Positions 6,989 to 15,398 of a stretch of DNA of 57,072 bases are shown here, in pieces (position 1 is the stretch's first letter; each line of letters starts with the position of its first letter). The translations under genes were made by a program, and so were the position numbers. The stretch comes from an uncultured Oscillospiraceae bacterium (GTDB taxonomy: Bacteria > Bacillota > Clostridia > Oscillospirales > Oscillospiraceae). The notes below the pieces were generated by a model that searched no databases, was not told the DNA's origin, and was given only the letters and a program-made list of their open reading frames with translations. The DNA lies in assembly GCA_910587395.1 (NCBI GenBank), contig CAJULJ010000015.1, positions 1-57,072 on the forward strand, given 5' to 3'.

Positions 6989-7693
6989 ATGTACACGGTG
7001 CTCATCTGCGACGACGACAGGGACATCGTATCGGCGCTGGAGATCTACCTGACCAGCGAGGGTTATAAGACGGTGTCCGCCTACAACGGAGAGCAGGCCA
7101 TCCAGGCGGTGAACGAGGGGAACATCGACCTCATTTTGATGGATATCATGATGCCCCAGATGGACGGTATCCGGGCTACGGCGCGCCTGCGGGAGTCCGG
7201 GGGCAACATCCCCATCATCCTGCTCACCGCCAAGAGCGAGGATACCGACAAGGTGCTGGGACTGAACATCGGCGCGGACGACTACATCACCAAGCCCTTC
7301 AACCCCATCGAGGTGCTGGCCCGGGTAAAAAGCCAGCTGCGGCGGTACACCACCCTGGGCGGCAAGGTCTCCGTGCAGGAGGAGGACGGCACGCTGCGCA
7401 ACGGCAGCATTGTCATGGACGACGAGGCAAAGTCGGTGACGGTGGACGGCGAGCCGGTGAACTTGACCCCCATCGAGTACAATATCCTGCGTCTACTGAT
7501 GAAGAACCTGGGGCGGGTGTACTCCACCGCCCAGATCTACGAGCAGGTATGGAACGACCCCGCCCTGGGGAGCGAGAACACCGTGGCCGTCCACATCCGG
7601 CATTTGCGGGAGAAAATCGAGATCGACCCCGCCAACCCCCGGTATTTGAAGGTGGTATGGGGCCTGGGCTATAAAATGGAGAAAATGCAATGA
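6989..7693 (+). CDS. OmpR/VanR-type response regulator
   Basis: This 234-residue regulator has a receiver domain (1-118) with acidic pocket DDD at residues 8-10, phospho-acceptor Asp52 in LMDIMMPQMDG, the Thr of LLTAKSED and the Lys of TKPFNP. A C-terminal winged-helix domain (about 138-232) ends VVWGLGYKME. The architecture matches VanR/WalR-like regulators of Firmicutes. Its stop overlaps the start of the histidine kinase by ATGA, so they form a coupled pair. The target genes cannot be told from this window; cell-envelope stress is plausible for the subfamily but not shown. Confidence 0.9.
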   Translation: MYTVLICDDDRDIVSALEIYLTSEGYKTVSAYNGEQAIQAVNEGNIDLILMDIMMPQMDGIRATARLRESGGNIPIILLTAKSEDTDKVLGLNIGADDYITKPFNPIEVLARVKSQLRRYTTLGGKVSVQEEDGTLRNGSIVMDDEAKSVTVDGEPVNLTPIEYNILRLLMKNLGRVYSTAQIYEQVWNDPALGSENTVAVHIRHLREKIEIDPANPRYLKVVWGLGYKMEKMQ

Positions 7694-10047
7694 AGTGGCG
7701 GGAAAATTTGGCGGTGAAGGCCCTGGCCTTCGCCGCGGCTGTGGCGGCGTTCACCGCCACAGCCATCATGGGCTGGTATCAACTGGCCAATTTTGACGCC
7801 CTGTGGACCGACGCCTATTACGACAGCACGGGCTACACCGGGGGCTATACCCGGACCTACCTGGTGCGGCAGGACTACTGGATGGTGCGGTATCTGGTGG
7901 ACCTGAAGGACAAACAGGCGGCGGGGCAGGAGCTGGACCTGTCGGAAAAGCGAACCATTAAGCGCTACGAGGCGGAGTTCGACGCCGGGGCCACCAACCT
8001 GCGCTGGCAGCTTTTGGACAAAGACGGCAAGGTGATTTACGGCAACACCCAGGAGGACAGCACCCAGGCGGACATCGTCTACGGGGTGGTCTACCGCCGG
8101 GGCGGGTACAAGACCCAGAGCGTTACCGTCGATTGGGAGTATTATAATGAGGACTACCCGGCCGACAGCGTCAACGCCGGGGACTATGACGGCGTGTACT
8201 ATAGCCCGGTCTGGCGCGACCTGCTCCCCATCTGGACGGGGATTGCCCGGACGGCCAGGGAGGAGGGCGAGTCCGTCCAACTGGTGGACGCGGAAGGCGA
8301 TCCCATCACCATCCGGGAAAACCAGATCCTGGCGGACGAGAACGGAGATACCAAGGTCCTCCGGGTGGTGGACACGGAAGGCGATCCATATATCTATTAC
8401 CCCACCATCCGGGCCTGCCTGGAGGCCAACCAGTTTGGCTATGTATTCAATCCGTCCGCTCTGGAATGGGAGCTGACGCCGGAGGCGGCCGCTGAGTCGG
8501 AGGCGAAAAACGCCAGCCTGATCCTGTGGGTGGACGACGCGCTGCGGGTGGACGACCAATATAAACACTCCGCCGAGAAGCTGGCCCACTGGCAGGCCGA
8601 CCGGGAGTGGTATCTGACGGGCACCATCGTGCTGGGCACGCTGGGCCTGCTGCTGACGGTGTACCTGTGCTGCGGCGCGGGCCACAAGCGGGACGTGGAG
8701 GGAATCTACCTCAACTGGTTCCACCGCCTGCCCGGCGATGTGCTGCTATGTACGCTGCTCCTGTGCGGCGTGGGCGCGGTGGGGCTGGGCGTTGCCATCG
8801 TGGCCGACTCCTATGGGGACCTGCCCATGTTTATGCAGCTCATCGGCGTGGGGCTGGGGGTGGCCGCCGCGGCGGCCATGGGCCTGGCGGCGCTGGTGAC
8901 GGTGTGCGCCCGGTGCAAGGCCCACACACTCCTGCGCAATACCTGGACGTGGGCTGTGTGCGCCTGGTGCTGGAAGCTGTTCCTCTGGTGCTGGGGGAAG
9001 CTGTGGGAGCTGTTCGGCTCCATGGGGCGGGCCGTCCAGGCCGTCCCCCTGATTTGGAAGGCGGTGTTGGGCTGTATGGGGTACACGGTTTTCACAATGG
9101 CCACGATCCGATGGGCCGGAGGGCTGTGGCTGCTGGTGACGCTGCTCGGGTCGGCCTACCTGTGCCGCTGGGCGTACCAGTGGAAGAAAATCCGCCACGG
9201 CACCCAGGAGATCATCGGCGGCAATCCCAACTATCAAATCGACACCCGGCACATGCTCCCCGACCTGCGGGGCCACGCCGACGAGCTGAACAACCTGGGC
9301 CACGCCATCTCTACGGCGGTGGATGAGCGGATGAAGAGCGAGCATTTCAAGGCGGAACTCATCACCAACGTGTCCCATGACCTGAAAACGCCGCTGACCT
9401 CCATCATCAACTATGTGGACCTGCTGAAAAAGGTGGACATCCAGAACCCCAAGGCGGCGGAGTATATTGAGGTGCTGGACCGCAAGAGCCAGCGGCTGAA
9501 AAAGCTCACCGAGGATTTGGTGGAGGCATCCAAGGCGTCCACCGGCAACCTGACGGTGAACTGGGAGCGGCTGGACTGGGTACAGCTCACCGACCAGGCC
9601 CTGGCCGAGACCGGCGAACGGCTGGAGGCCCAGAAGCTGACGGTGGTGCGCTCCCTGCCCGAGGAGCCCATGTGGGTGGAGGCCGACGGGCGGCACCTGT
9701 GGCGGGTGCTGGACAATCTGCTGACCAACTGTGCCAAATACGCCCTGCCGGGAACACGGGTGTATGTGGACCTGCGGCGCAGCGGAGACTGGGCGGTGCT
9801 GTCGGTGAAGAACATCTCCCGGGACCCGCTGGATATGCCGGCGGAGCGGCTTATGGAGCGGTTTGTGCGCGGGGACGAGTCCCGCAACCAGGCGGGCAGC
9901 GGACTGGGGCTGTCCATTGCCCAGTCGCTGACGGAGCTCCAGCACGGGCGGTTTGACATCAGCATCGACGGCGACCTGTTCAAGGCCATTGTCACCCTGC
10001 CCATGGCGGGGGAGCGGTCCCAGAACCCCATCCAACTGATTTTGTAA
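7690..10047 (+). CDS. Large membrane sensor histidine kinase
   Basis: This 785-residue kinase is much longer than typical VanS-like kinases (about 370-480). It has a first membrane helix (about 9-28), a long extracytoplasmic region to about residue 300, then several helices (about 306-324, 351-371, 384-407, 467-490). A HisKA domain with phospho-acceptor His563 in NVSHDLKTPLTS and a HATPase domain with the N-box NLLTNCAKYA (near 676) and G-box GSGLGLSIAQS (near 736) follow. The cytoplasmic half is standard. The four additional helices before the kinase core are unusual and suggest that the input domain is itself an integral membrane module. It is co-translated with the response regulator. Confidence 0.9.
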   Translation: MKWRENLAVKALAFAAAVAAFTATAIMGWYQLANFDALWTDAYYDSTGYTGGYTRTYLVRQDYWMVRYLVDLKDKQAAGQELDLSEKRTIKRYEAEFDAGATNLRWQLLDKDGKVIYGNTQEDSTQADIVYGVVYRRGGYKTQSVTVDWEYYNEDYPADSVNAGDYDGVYYSPVWRDLLPIWTGIARTAREEGESVQLVDAEGDPITIRENQILADENGDTKVLRVVDTEGDPYIYYPTIRACLEANQFGYVFNPSALEWELTPEAAAESEAKNASLILWVDDALRVDDQYKHSAEKLAHWQADREWYLTGTIVLGTLGLLLTVYLCCGAGHKRDVEGIYLNWFHRLPGDVLLCTLLLCGVGAVGLGVAIVADSYGDLPMFMQLIGVGLGVAAAAAMGLAALVTVCARCKAHTLLRNTWTWAVCAWCWKLFLWCWGKLWELFGSMGRAVQAVPLIWKAVLGCMGYTVFTMATIRWAGGLWLLVTLLGSAYLCRWAYQWKKIRHGTQEIIGGNPNYQIDTRHMLPDLRGHADELNNLGHAISTAVDERMKSEHFKAELITNVSHDLKTPLTSIINYVDLLKKVDIQNPKAAEYIEVLDRKSQRLKKLTEDLVEASKASTGNLTVNWERLDWVQLTDQALAETGERLEAQKLTVVRSLPEEPMWVEADGRHLWRVLDNLLTNCAKYALPGTRVYVDLRRSGDWAVLSVKNISRDPLDMPAERLMERFVRGDESRNQAGSGLGLSIAQSLTELQHGRFDISIDGDLFKAIVTLPMAGERSQNPIQLIL

Positions 10048-10054
10048 CGCGGGC

Positions 10055-10081
10055 GCGCCCCCGGCGGAAAGCCGGGGGCGC
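10055..10081. terminator. Bidirectional terminator between kinase and spoIIP
   Basis: A perfect 11-bp stem of GCGCCCCCGGC with its complement closes a GGAAA loop. The two flanking genes converge on it, so it can serve both strands. The T-rich tail on the plus side is short (TTCATTTTA). Confidence 0.75.
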
Positions 10082-10091
10082 TTCATTTTAC

Positions 10092-11252
10092 CTATTGCTC
10101 CATCAGCTCCACCACCGTCCGGGCGTACAGCCGCGCGGCGGTGATGGCCTCCTGGAGGGTGTTACCGTGGGTGCCCACCTCCACCAGAATGGTGCCGGTG
10201 GACAGGTGCTGGTTGAACCGGGTGGGCCGCAATACCAGCGGCCGCGCCAGGGTGGACCACTTGTTGGCCAGCGCCGACTGGATGCCCAGCGCCAGCGCCA
10301 GATTTACCCGCCAGTTGGGGTGGACCTGTCCGTTGGCGTCGGTGCCCATGACCATCATCACCTGGGCGCAGTCGTCCACCGTGCCAGCCACCACCTTGTA
10401 AATGGTGCCGTCGTTAGCCACCAGCGCGTCCCGGTGCACGTCCAGGGCCAGGACGATGGAGGGGTACTTCTCCAGATTGGCGGCGATTCCCTCCAGCGAG
10501 CGCTTGTAGGCGTCGTTGTAGCTGGGGTAGTCGTACAGGGTGGTGTCGTGGACCACGCCGATGCCCGCCGCCTCGAATACCGCCTTCATCTCCTCGCCCA
10601 CCCGTACCATGTTGTAGTTGGTGTCCAGGGTGCGGTGGTCGCCGCTGGGCTCATAGATGTCGGTGCCGTCCATGGTGTAGGACTCTGTGGCGTGGGAGTG
10701 GTAGATGAGAACCTTCGGCCCCTCCCCGGCGACGGACAGCTGGGGCGCGTTCTCAATCAGCGCGGGGATGTCCACCGTGTAATCCGTATGGTTGTAGACG
10801 GACACGTTCCCCGCTGTGATGTACTTGGCGGAGGTGCCGGGAACCATGGTTTTGGGGATGATGCCCTCCGGCGCGGTAGTGGAGGGTACGGGGGAGTCCG
10901 TTTCCTCGTCCTCTCCGGCGGGGTCCAGCTCCGCCAGATCCCGGCTTTCCTCCGGGGGCGGGGAGGAGGGGACGGGCTCTGCCGTGGGCAGCACGCCAGC
11001 CAGCAGGGAGGACTGGGCCAGCACCAGCCTGTCCCAGCCGGACAGACCGTCCGGGTGCTCCTCCAGGCCCAGCTCCGCGGACAGCAGAGCCAGGGACACC
11101 TGGGCGCTGCCCGCCCACTCCCGGAGCTGGTCAAAGGCGGCGCCGGGGTCGCCCACCAGCCACAGCAGCCAGCCTCCCAGCACCGCCACCAGGGCTGCCG
11201 CGCCCAGCCGCAGTCCCCGGACCATGGGCCGGGTTGTCCTTTTCTTTCGCAT
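10092..11252 (-). CDS. spoIIP: Stage II sporulation protein P (engulfment amidase/endopeptidase)
   Basis: SpoIIP cleaves peptidoglycan with SpoIID during engulfment of the forespore. The 386-residue protein has an N-terminal membrane helix (about 15-35), a Pro/Glu/Ser-rich linker (about 70-130) and the SpoIIP domain. Family motifs include VLIYHSHATESY (zinc-ligand His), the NYNMVRVGEEM block, LALDVHRDAL and the final ILVEVGTHGNTLQEA. Length is close to the family norm. The ATG at 11252 is chosen because GGAGG lies 8 nt upstream; an in-frame GTG at 11261 overlaps that site. Its presence indicates a spore-forming host. Upstream (11277-11270) the minus strand reads CATACAAT, resembling a sigma-E -10 box, though it lies very close to the start codon. 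Confidence 0.93.
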   Translation of the reverse strand: MRKKRTTRPMVRGLRLGAAALVAVLGGWLLWLVGDPGAAFDQLREWAGSAQVSLALLSAELGLEEHPDGLSGWDRLVLAQSSLLAGVLPTAEPVPSSPPPEESRDLAELDPAGEDEETDSPVPSTTAPEGIIPKTMVPGTSAKYITAGNVSVYNHTDYTVDIPALIENAPQLSVAGEGPKVLIYHSHATESYTMDGTDIYEPSGDHRTLDTNYNMVRVGEEMKAVFEAAGIGVVHDTTLYDYPSYNDAYKRSLEGIAANLEKYPSIVLALDVHRDALVANDGTIYKVVAGTVDDCAQVMMVMGTDANGQVHPNWRVNLALALGIQSALANKWSTLARPLVLRPTRFNQHLSTGTILVEVGTHGNTLQEAITAARLYARTVVELMEQ

Positions 11253-11314
11253 TGCGCTCACCTCCCTGCATTGTATGCGCCCTTTGAGGGAAACAGAACC
11301 GGCGTAAATTGCCC

Positions 11315-11343
11315 TTGACAGAAATAGTGACCGGTATTATACT
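11315..11343 (+). promoter_or_regulatory. Promoter of the AbrB-ABC transporter operon
   Basis: A perfect TTGACA (11315-11320) and TATACT (11338-11343) are separated by exactly 17 nt. About 115 nt of leader precede the AbrB-like ATG. This is one of the strongest vegetative promoters in the window. Confidence 0.8.
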
Positions 11344-11458
11344 ATATGGGAAAAGTATGATTAGTAGTAAAAGTGGGAAATACTTGAGCTCCGCTGGAAG
11401 ATTGCGTGACGGTGTCGGCGGACAAAAGGAAAGAAATTGCGATCAGGAGGGGAACGAT

Positions 11459-11695
11459 ATGAAATTGAAGCTGCCGCGGGACCAGTTTTTGAGTACCGTT
11501 CGGGTGGGGGACAAGGGGCAGATTGTCATCCCCAAAGAGGTACGGGAGCTGTTTGAGATTGAGCCGGGGGACAACCTGCTGCTGATGGCGGATAAAAAAA
11601 GGGGCATCGCCATTGTGGCCTTCGACGGGATGATGGACTTTATGAACGAGGCTCTCCGCCAGGCGAAAGAAGCGAAAGAGGAGGAGGATCGATGA
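11459..11695 (+). CDS. AbrB/SpoVT-family regulator
   Basis: The 78-residue protein carries the swapped-hairpin AbrB DNA-binding domain (residues 10-52), with the hallmark VGDKGQIVIPKEVRELFEI and GDNLLLM. A charged helix (QAKEAKEEE) ends it. The ATG at 11459 has AGGAGGGG 7 nt upstream; the longer in-frame ORF from 11309 begins within the promoter and is rejected. The stop overlaps the ABC ATPase start (ATGA). It likely autoregulates this operon, as small AbrB genes in front of ABC transporters often do in Clostridia. Confidence 0.85.
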   Translation: MKLKLPRDQFLSTVRVGDKGQIVIPKEVRELFEIEPGDNLLLMADKKRGIAIVAFDGMMDFMNEALRQAKEAKEEEDR

Positions 11696-12411
11696 ACGCG
11701 ATACAGATTTTGGGGCTGACCAAGGAATATGGCGGCCGCCGGGTGGTGGACCGGTTGGAGCTGTCCGTTCCGGCGGGGGAGCTGTTCGCTCTTCTGGGGG
11801 TGAACGGAGCGGGGAAGTCCACCACCATCAAAATGCTGTCCTGCCTGACCATCCCCACCGAGGGGGACGCGGAGCTGATGGGACACAGTGTCCGCACCCA
11901 GTCCCACGCCGCAAAGGAGATTTTAGCCGTCTCACCCCAGGAGACGGCGGTGGCGCCGGGGCTGACCGCGGCGGAAAATTTGGAGCTGATGGCCGGCATC
12001 TACGGCCGGCCAAAGGAGCGGGTGGAGCGGGTGATGGACCAGCTTGGCCTGGCCCGGTGGGCAAAGCAGCGGGCCAAAACGCTGTCCGGCGGCTGGCAGC
12101 GGCGGCTGTCCATCGCCATGGCGCTGGTGTCCCAGCCGGAGGTGCTGTTCCTGGACGAGCCCACCCTGGGCCTGGACGTGCTGGCCCGGCGGGAGCTGTG
12201 GGGTGTCATCCGGGAGCTGAAGGGGCGCGCCACCATCATTTTGACCACCCATTATTTGGAGGAGGCGGAGTCCCTGGCGGACCGCATCGGCGTCATGAAC
12301 ATGGGCCGTCTGCGCGCCGTGGGCACGGCGGCGGAGCTGAAGGCTCTGACGGGCTGCGGCAGCTTTGAGGATGCCTTTGTGGCCCTGGCGGGAGGAGAGG
12401 CTGCGTCATGA
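11692..12411 (+). CDS. ABC transporter ATP-binding protein
   Basis: A complete 239-residue ATPase of the DrrA/CcmA-like export group. Walker A is GVNGAGKSTTIK (near residue 36), the Q-loop is SPQET, the signature motif is LSGGWQRRLSIAMAL, Walker B is VLFLDEPTLGLDV and the switch His is in LTTHYLEEAE. It starts on the AbrB stop (ATGA) and overlaps the permease by 4 nt. It presumably powers the membrane partner encoded next; the substrate (drug, lipid or peptide) is not indicated. Confidence 0.92.
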   Translation: MNAIQILGLTKEYGGRRVVDRLELSVPAGELFALLGVNGAGKSTTIKMLSCLTIPTEGDAELMGHSVRTQSHAAKEILAVSPQETAVAPGLTAAENLELMAGIYGRPKERVERVMDQLGLARWAKQRAKTLSGGWQRRLSIAMALVSQPEVLFLDEPTLGLDVLARRELWGVIRELKGRATIILTTHYLEEAESLADRIGVMNMGRLRAVGTAAELKALTGCGSFEDAFVALAGGEAAS

Positions 12412-13139
12412 GAGTGAGAGCATTTGCGAAACGGAATATGAAGGAGTTGTTTCGGGACCCGCTGACCCTGTTTTTCGGGCTGGGCTTTCCGCTGGTGCTC
12501 CTGCTGCTGATGACCGTGATTCAGCGCAATGTCCCGGTGCACATTTTTGAGCTGGAAACCCTGGCCCCCGGCATTGCCCTGTTCGGACTGACCTTTATGG
12601 CGCTGTTTTCCGGCCTGCTGCTGGCACGGGACCGCGCGTCGGCCTTTCTGACCCGGCTGGCAGCGTCGTCCATGACGGCGGCGGACTTCCTGCTGGGCTA
12701 TCTGCTGCCCATGCTGCCCATGGCGGCGGGGCAGAGCGTCATCTGCCTGGCGGCGGCGGTGGCGCTGGGCCTGCCCATGAGCTGGAACCTGCTGGGGGTG
12801 GTGGCCTCCCTCGTTCCATCGGCCCTGCTGTTCATTTCCCTGGGCCTGCTGTGCGGAACGCTGTTTAACGACAAGCAGGTGGGGGGCATGTGCGGGGCCG
12901 TCCTCACCAATGCCACCGCGTGGCTGGCGGGGATCTGGTTTGATTTGTCGCTGGTGGGCGGGCCGTTCAAGACCGTGGCCTATCTGCTCCCATTTGTCCA
13001 CGGGGCGGACGGGGCTAAGGCCGCGCTGGCGGGGGATTGGACGGCCCTGCCCGGACATTTGGCGGTGGTGACGGTCTGGGCGGCGGCTGTGCTGGTTTTG
13101 GCCGTTCTGCTGTTCCGAGGCCGTGTGGTGGAGCGGTAG
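12408..13139 (+). CDS. ABC-2 type transporter permease
   Basis: The 243-residue integral membrane protein has about six hydrophobic helices (near 22-40, 52-75, 95-120, 130-155, 160-182, 215-238) and the typical ABC-2 N-terminal FAKRNMKELFRDPLTLFF. The start overlaps the ATPase stop by ATGA. Together they form an exporter of the DrrAB type. No extracellular domain of note is present. Confidence 0.88.
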   Translation: MRVRAFAKRNMKELFRDPLTLFFGLGFPLVLLLLMTVIQRNVPVHIFELETLAPGIALFGLTFMALFSGLLLARDRASAFLTRLAASSMTAADFLLGYLLPMLPMAAGQSVICLAAAVALGLPMSWNLLGVVASLVPSALLFISLGLLCGTLFNDKQVGGMCGAVLTNATAWLAGIWFDLSLVGGPFKTVAYLLPFVHGADGAKAALAGDWTALPGHLAVVTVWAAAVLVLAVLLFRGRVVER

Positions 13140-13189
13140 CAAAACCTTGTCACAGGCCGTTTTCGGTGGAAATGGACAAACATTGGGGC

Positions 13190-13218
13190 TTGAAATTTTG
13201 TGCCGTCTGTGGTAGAGT
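13190..13218 (+). promoter_or_regulatory. Promoter of the bactofilin gene
   Basis: TTGAAA (13190-13195) and TAGAGT (13213-13218) have a 17-nt spacer. The ATG is 33 nt further, with AAGGAAAGGTG between. Confidence 0.6.
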
Positions 13219-13251
13219 AAAAACAGCAACTCAAGGAAAGGTGAGATTGTC

Positions 13252-13749
13252 ATGGGTTTCTTTGGAATGCAGAAAATTGAACCTCAGTCGGACGTTCCGA
13301 CGGCTCCCAAGGAGGAGCCGGTGAGCGCCCCTGCCCCCGCTCGGGCGGGCAGCACCGTCATCGCCCAGGGCATTACATTTACCGGTACCCTCAAGGGAGA
13401 GGGTGTGGTTCAGGTCGAAGGCATCGTGGAAGGCGAATTTGCCATGACCGGTGCGGTGATCGTGGCGGAGTCCGGGCTGATCCGGGGTCCTGTGGCCGCG
13501 GATGTGGTCCGCGTGGCCGGCCGTGTGGAGGGCAATGTCAATGCCCGGGAGCACATGCGCCTGGAGTCCTCCGGCAGTCTGGACGGCGATGTCAAGACCG
13601 CCTCCCTGGTGGTGGAGGACGGCGGCATCCTCAACGGCCGGTGCACCACCGTGAAGCCCCAGCCCGCCCTGGAGCCGGAGCTGAGCGCGGTGCGCGCCCC
13701 CAGCTCGCTGGAATTCGGACCGGAGTTTGAACTGGACGAGGAAAAGTGA
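13252..13749 (+). CDS. Bactofilin (polymer-forming cytoskeletal protein)
   Basis: This 165-residue protein has the bactofilin (DUF583) right-handed beta-helix core at about residues 38-130, visible as short repeats such as GTLKGEGVVQVEGIVEGEF, VIVAESGLIRGPV and GRVEGNVNA. The ends are flexible and Pro/Ala/Glu-rich. Bactofilins assemble nucleotide-free filaments that localise cell-wall or polar proteins. It is monocistronic, bounded by its own promoter and a terminator. Confidence 0.9.
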   Translation: MGFFGMQKIEPQSDVPTAPKEEPVSAPAPARAGSTVIAQGITFTGTLKGEGVVQVEGIVEGEFAMTGAVIVAESGLIRGPVAADVVRVAGRVEGNVNAREHMRLESSGSLDGDVKTASLVVEDGGILNGRCTTVKPQPALEPELSAVRAPSSLEFGPEFELDEEK

Positions 13750-13754
13750 GGAAG

Positions 13755-13780
13755 GCCCCTGCCGTAAGGCAGGGGCTTTT
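13755..13780 (+). terminator. Terminator of the bactofilin gene
   Basis: A perfect 9-bp stem (GCCCCTGCC with GGCAGGGGC, 13755-13763 and 13768-13776) is followed by TTTTCCT, 6 nt after the stop codon. Confidence 0.8.
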
Positions 13781-13798
13781 CCTGTGCCTGGGCATGGA

Positions 13799-13832
13799 AA
13801 AAGGTCCCGCCGGTTATCCGGCAGGACCTTTT
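13799..13832 (-). terminator. Terminator of gdhA
   Basis: The arms AAAAGGTCC and GGACCTTTT enclose an inner GCCGG/CCGGC pair with a TTAT loop. It lies 21 nt beyond the gdhA stop on the minus strand and ends in TTTT on either strand, so it can work bidirectionally. Confidence 0.8.
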
Positions 13833-13852
13833 CAAGCTGTTTGCAAGGGGAC

Positions 13853-15196
13853 TCAGATGCCCTGCCACAGCATGGCGTCGGCCACCTTCAGGAACCCGGC
13901 GATGTTGGCGCCGGCCTGGATATTGCCCTTCATGCCGTACTTTTCGGCGGCGGAGGCGCAGGCGGCGTAGATGCCCTCCATGATGCCCTTCAGCTTGGCG
14001 TCAACCTCCTCGAAGGTCCAGCTCAGCCGTTCGCTGTTCTGGCTCATCTCCAGGCCGGAGGTGGCCACGCCGCCGGCGTTGGAGGCCTTGGCGGGGGCAA
14101 ACAGGATGCCCGCGGCCTGATAGGCGGTGATGGCGCCGGGAGTGGAGGGCATGTTGGCGCCCTCAAACACGCCGATACAGCCGTTGGCAATGAGGGTCTT
14201 GGCGGAATTTTCGTCGATCTCATTCTGGGTGGCGCAGGGCAGGGCGATGTCGCAGGGCACGGTCCAGATGCCGGAACAGCCCTCCACATACTTGGCGGTG
14301 GGGACATAGTTCAGATAGGTCTTGATGCGGTCCCGCTTGACCTCCTTGATCTTCTGAATGACCTTGTAGTCGATGCCGTTCTCGTCCACGATATAGCCGT
14401 TGGAGTCGGACATGGCGATGACCTTGCCGCCCAGGGAGGTGCACTTCTGGTTGGCGTAGATGGCCACGTTGCCGGAGCCGGAGATGACTACCTTCTGACC
14501 CTCAAAGGACTTGCCGTTGTCCCGCAGCTGGGCGTCGGCGAAGTAGCACAGGCCAAAGCCGGTGGCCTCGGTGCGGGCCAAGGAGCCGCCGTAGCTCAGG
14601 CCCTTGCCGGTGAGCACGCCGGTGAACTCGTTTCGGATCTTCTTGTACTGGCCGAACATAAAGCCGATCTCACGGGCGCCCACGCCGATGTCGCCGGCGG
14701 GCACGTCGGTGTTGGGGCCGATGTGGCGCTGGAGCTCGGTCATGAAGGACTGGCAGAAGCGCATGACCTCGCCGTCGCTCTTGCCCTTGGGGTCGAAGTC
14801 GCAGCCGCCTTTGCCGCCGCCCATGGGCAGGGTGGTCAGGGAGTTCTTGAAAATCTGCTCAAAGCCCAGGAATTTGATGACGGACAGATTGACGGTGGGA
14901 TGGAACCGCAGGCCGCCCTTGTAGGGGCCGATGGCGGAGTTGAACTGGACGCGGTAGCCCCGGTTCACCTGCACCTTGCCGGAGTCGTCCACCCAGGGCA
15001 CCCGGAACATGACCACCCGCTCGGGCTCCACGATGCGGCCGATGATGTTCTGCTGCTCGTAGCGGGGGTCGGCCTCCACCACGGGCTCCAGCGACTCCAA
15101 AACCTCCTCCACGGCCTGGAGGAACTCGGGCTCATGGGCGTTTTTGGCCTTCAGATCGTCCAGCACGGACAGCAGGTAGGCATTTTTAATAGACAT
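13853..15196 (-). CDS. gdhA: Glutamate dehydrogenase (NADP-type)
   Basis: This enzyme interconverts 2-oxoglutarate plus ammonium and glutamate. The 447-residue length matches hexameric bacterial GdhA. The ELFV dimerisation domain carries the substrate motif RGYRVQFNSAIGPYKGGLRF and the catalytic Lys region LPMGGGKGGCDFDPKG. The NAD(P)-binding domain has GSGNVAIYANQK. The ATG at 15196 (MSIKNAYLL) is chosen over 15208 because AAAGGA sits 11 nt upstream and would overlap the earlier ATG. Its own promoter and terminator flank it. NADP preference is inferred from family resemblance. Confidence 0.95.
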   Translation of the reverse strand: MSIKNAYLLSVLDDLKAKNAHEPEFLQAVEEVLESLEPVVEADPRYEQQNIIGRIVEPERVVMFRVPWVDDSGKVQVNRGYRVQFNSAIGPYKGGLRFHPTVNLSVIKFLGFEQIFKNSLTTLPMGGGKGGCDFDPKGKSDGEVMRFCQSFMTELQRHIGPNTDVPAGDIGVGAREIGFMFGQYKKIRNEFTGVLTGKGLSYGGSLARTEATGFGLCYFADAQLRDNGKSFEGQKVVISGSGNVAIYANQKCTSLGGKVIAMSDSNGYIVDENGIDYKVIQKIKEVKRDRIKTYLNYVPTAKYVEGCSGIWTVPCDIALPCATQNEIDENSAKTLIANGCIGVFEGANMPSTPGAITAYQAAGILFAPAKASNAGGVATSGLEMSQNSERLSWTFEEVDAKLKGIMEGIYAACASAAEKYGMKGNIQAGANIAGFLKVADAMLWQGI

Positions 15197-15247
15197 CGTT
15201 GTCAGCATCCTTTCTTCTTTGAAAGTGGGACTTTAACGCGATACAGT

Positions 15248-15276
15248 ATTCTACACCGCCCGGATGGATTTTGCAA
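15248..15276 (-). promoter_or_regulatory. Promoter of gdhA
   Basis: On the minus strand TTGCAA (15276-15271) and TAGAAT (15253-15248) are spaced 17 nt, about 50 nt before the start codon. Confidence 0.65.
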
Positions 15277-15330
15277 GTCCGAGATTAAAAAATTGCAAAA
15301 ACGAATTTCACAAAAAATTTTGCCGGGGCG

Positions 15331-15356
15331 GGAACCTTTTTGGAGGCCCGCGCGTC
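15331..15356 (+). promoter_or_regulatory. ECF-type promoter in front of sigma gene 1
   Basis: GGAACC (15331-15336), a 16-nt spacer and CGTC (15353-15356, then TTAATA) match the general form of ECF-sigma promoters (an AAC-containing -35 and a CGTC -10). The second sigma gene has the same arrangement at 24804-24829. This suggests autoregulation and possible cross-recognition by the two factors. Confidence 0.6.
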
Positions 15357-15398
15357 TTAATATTGTCCGGACGAGATCGAAAGGGGATGATGCCGAAT

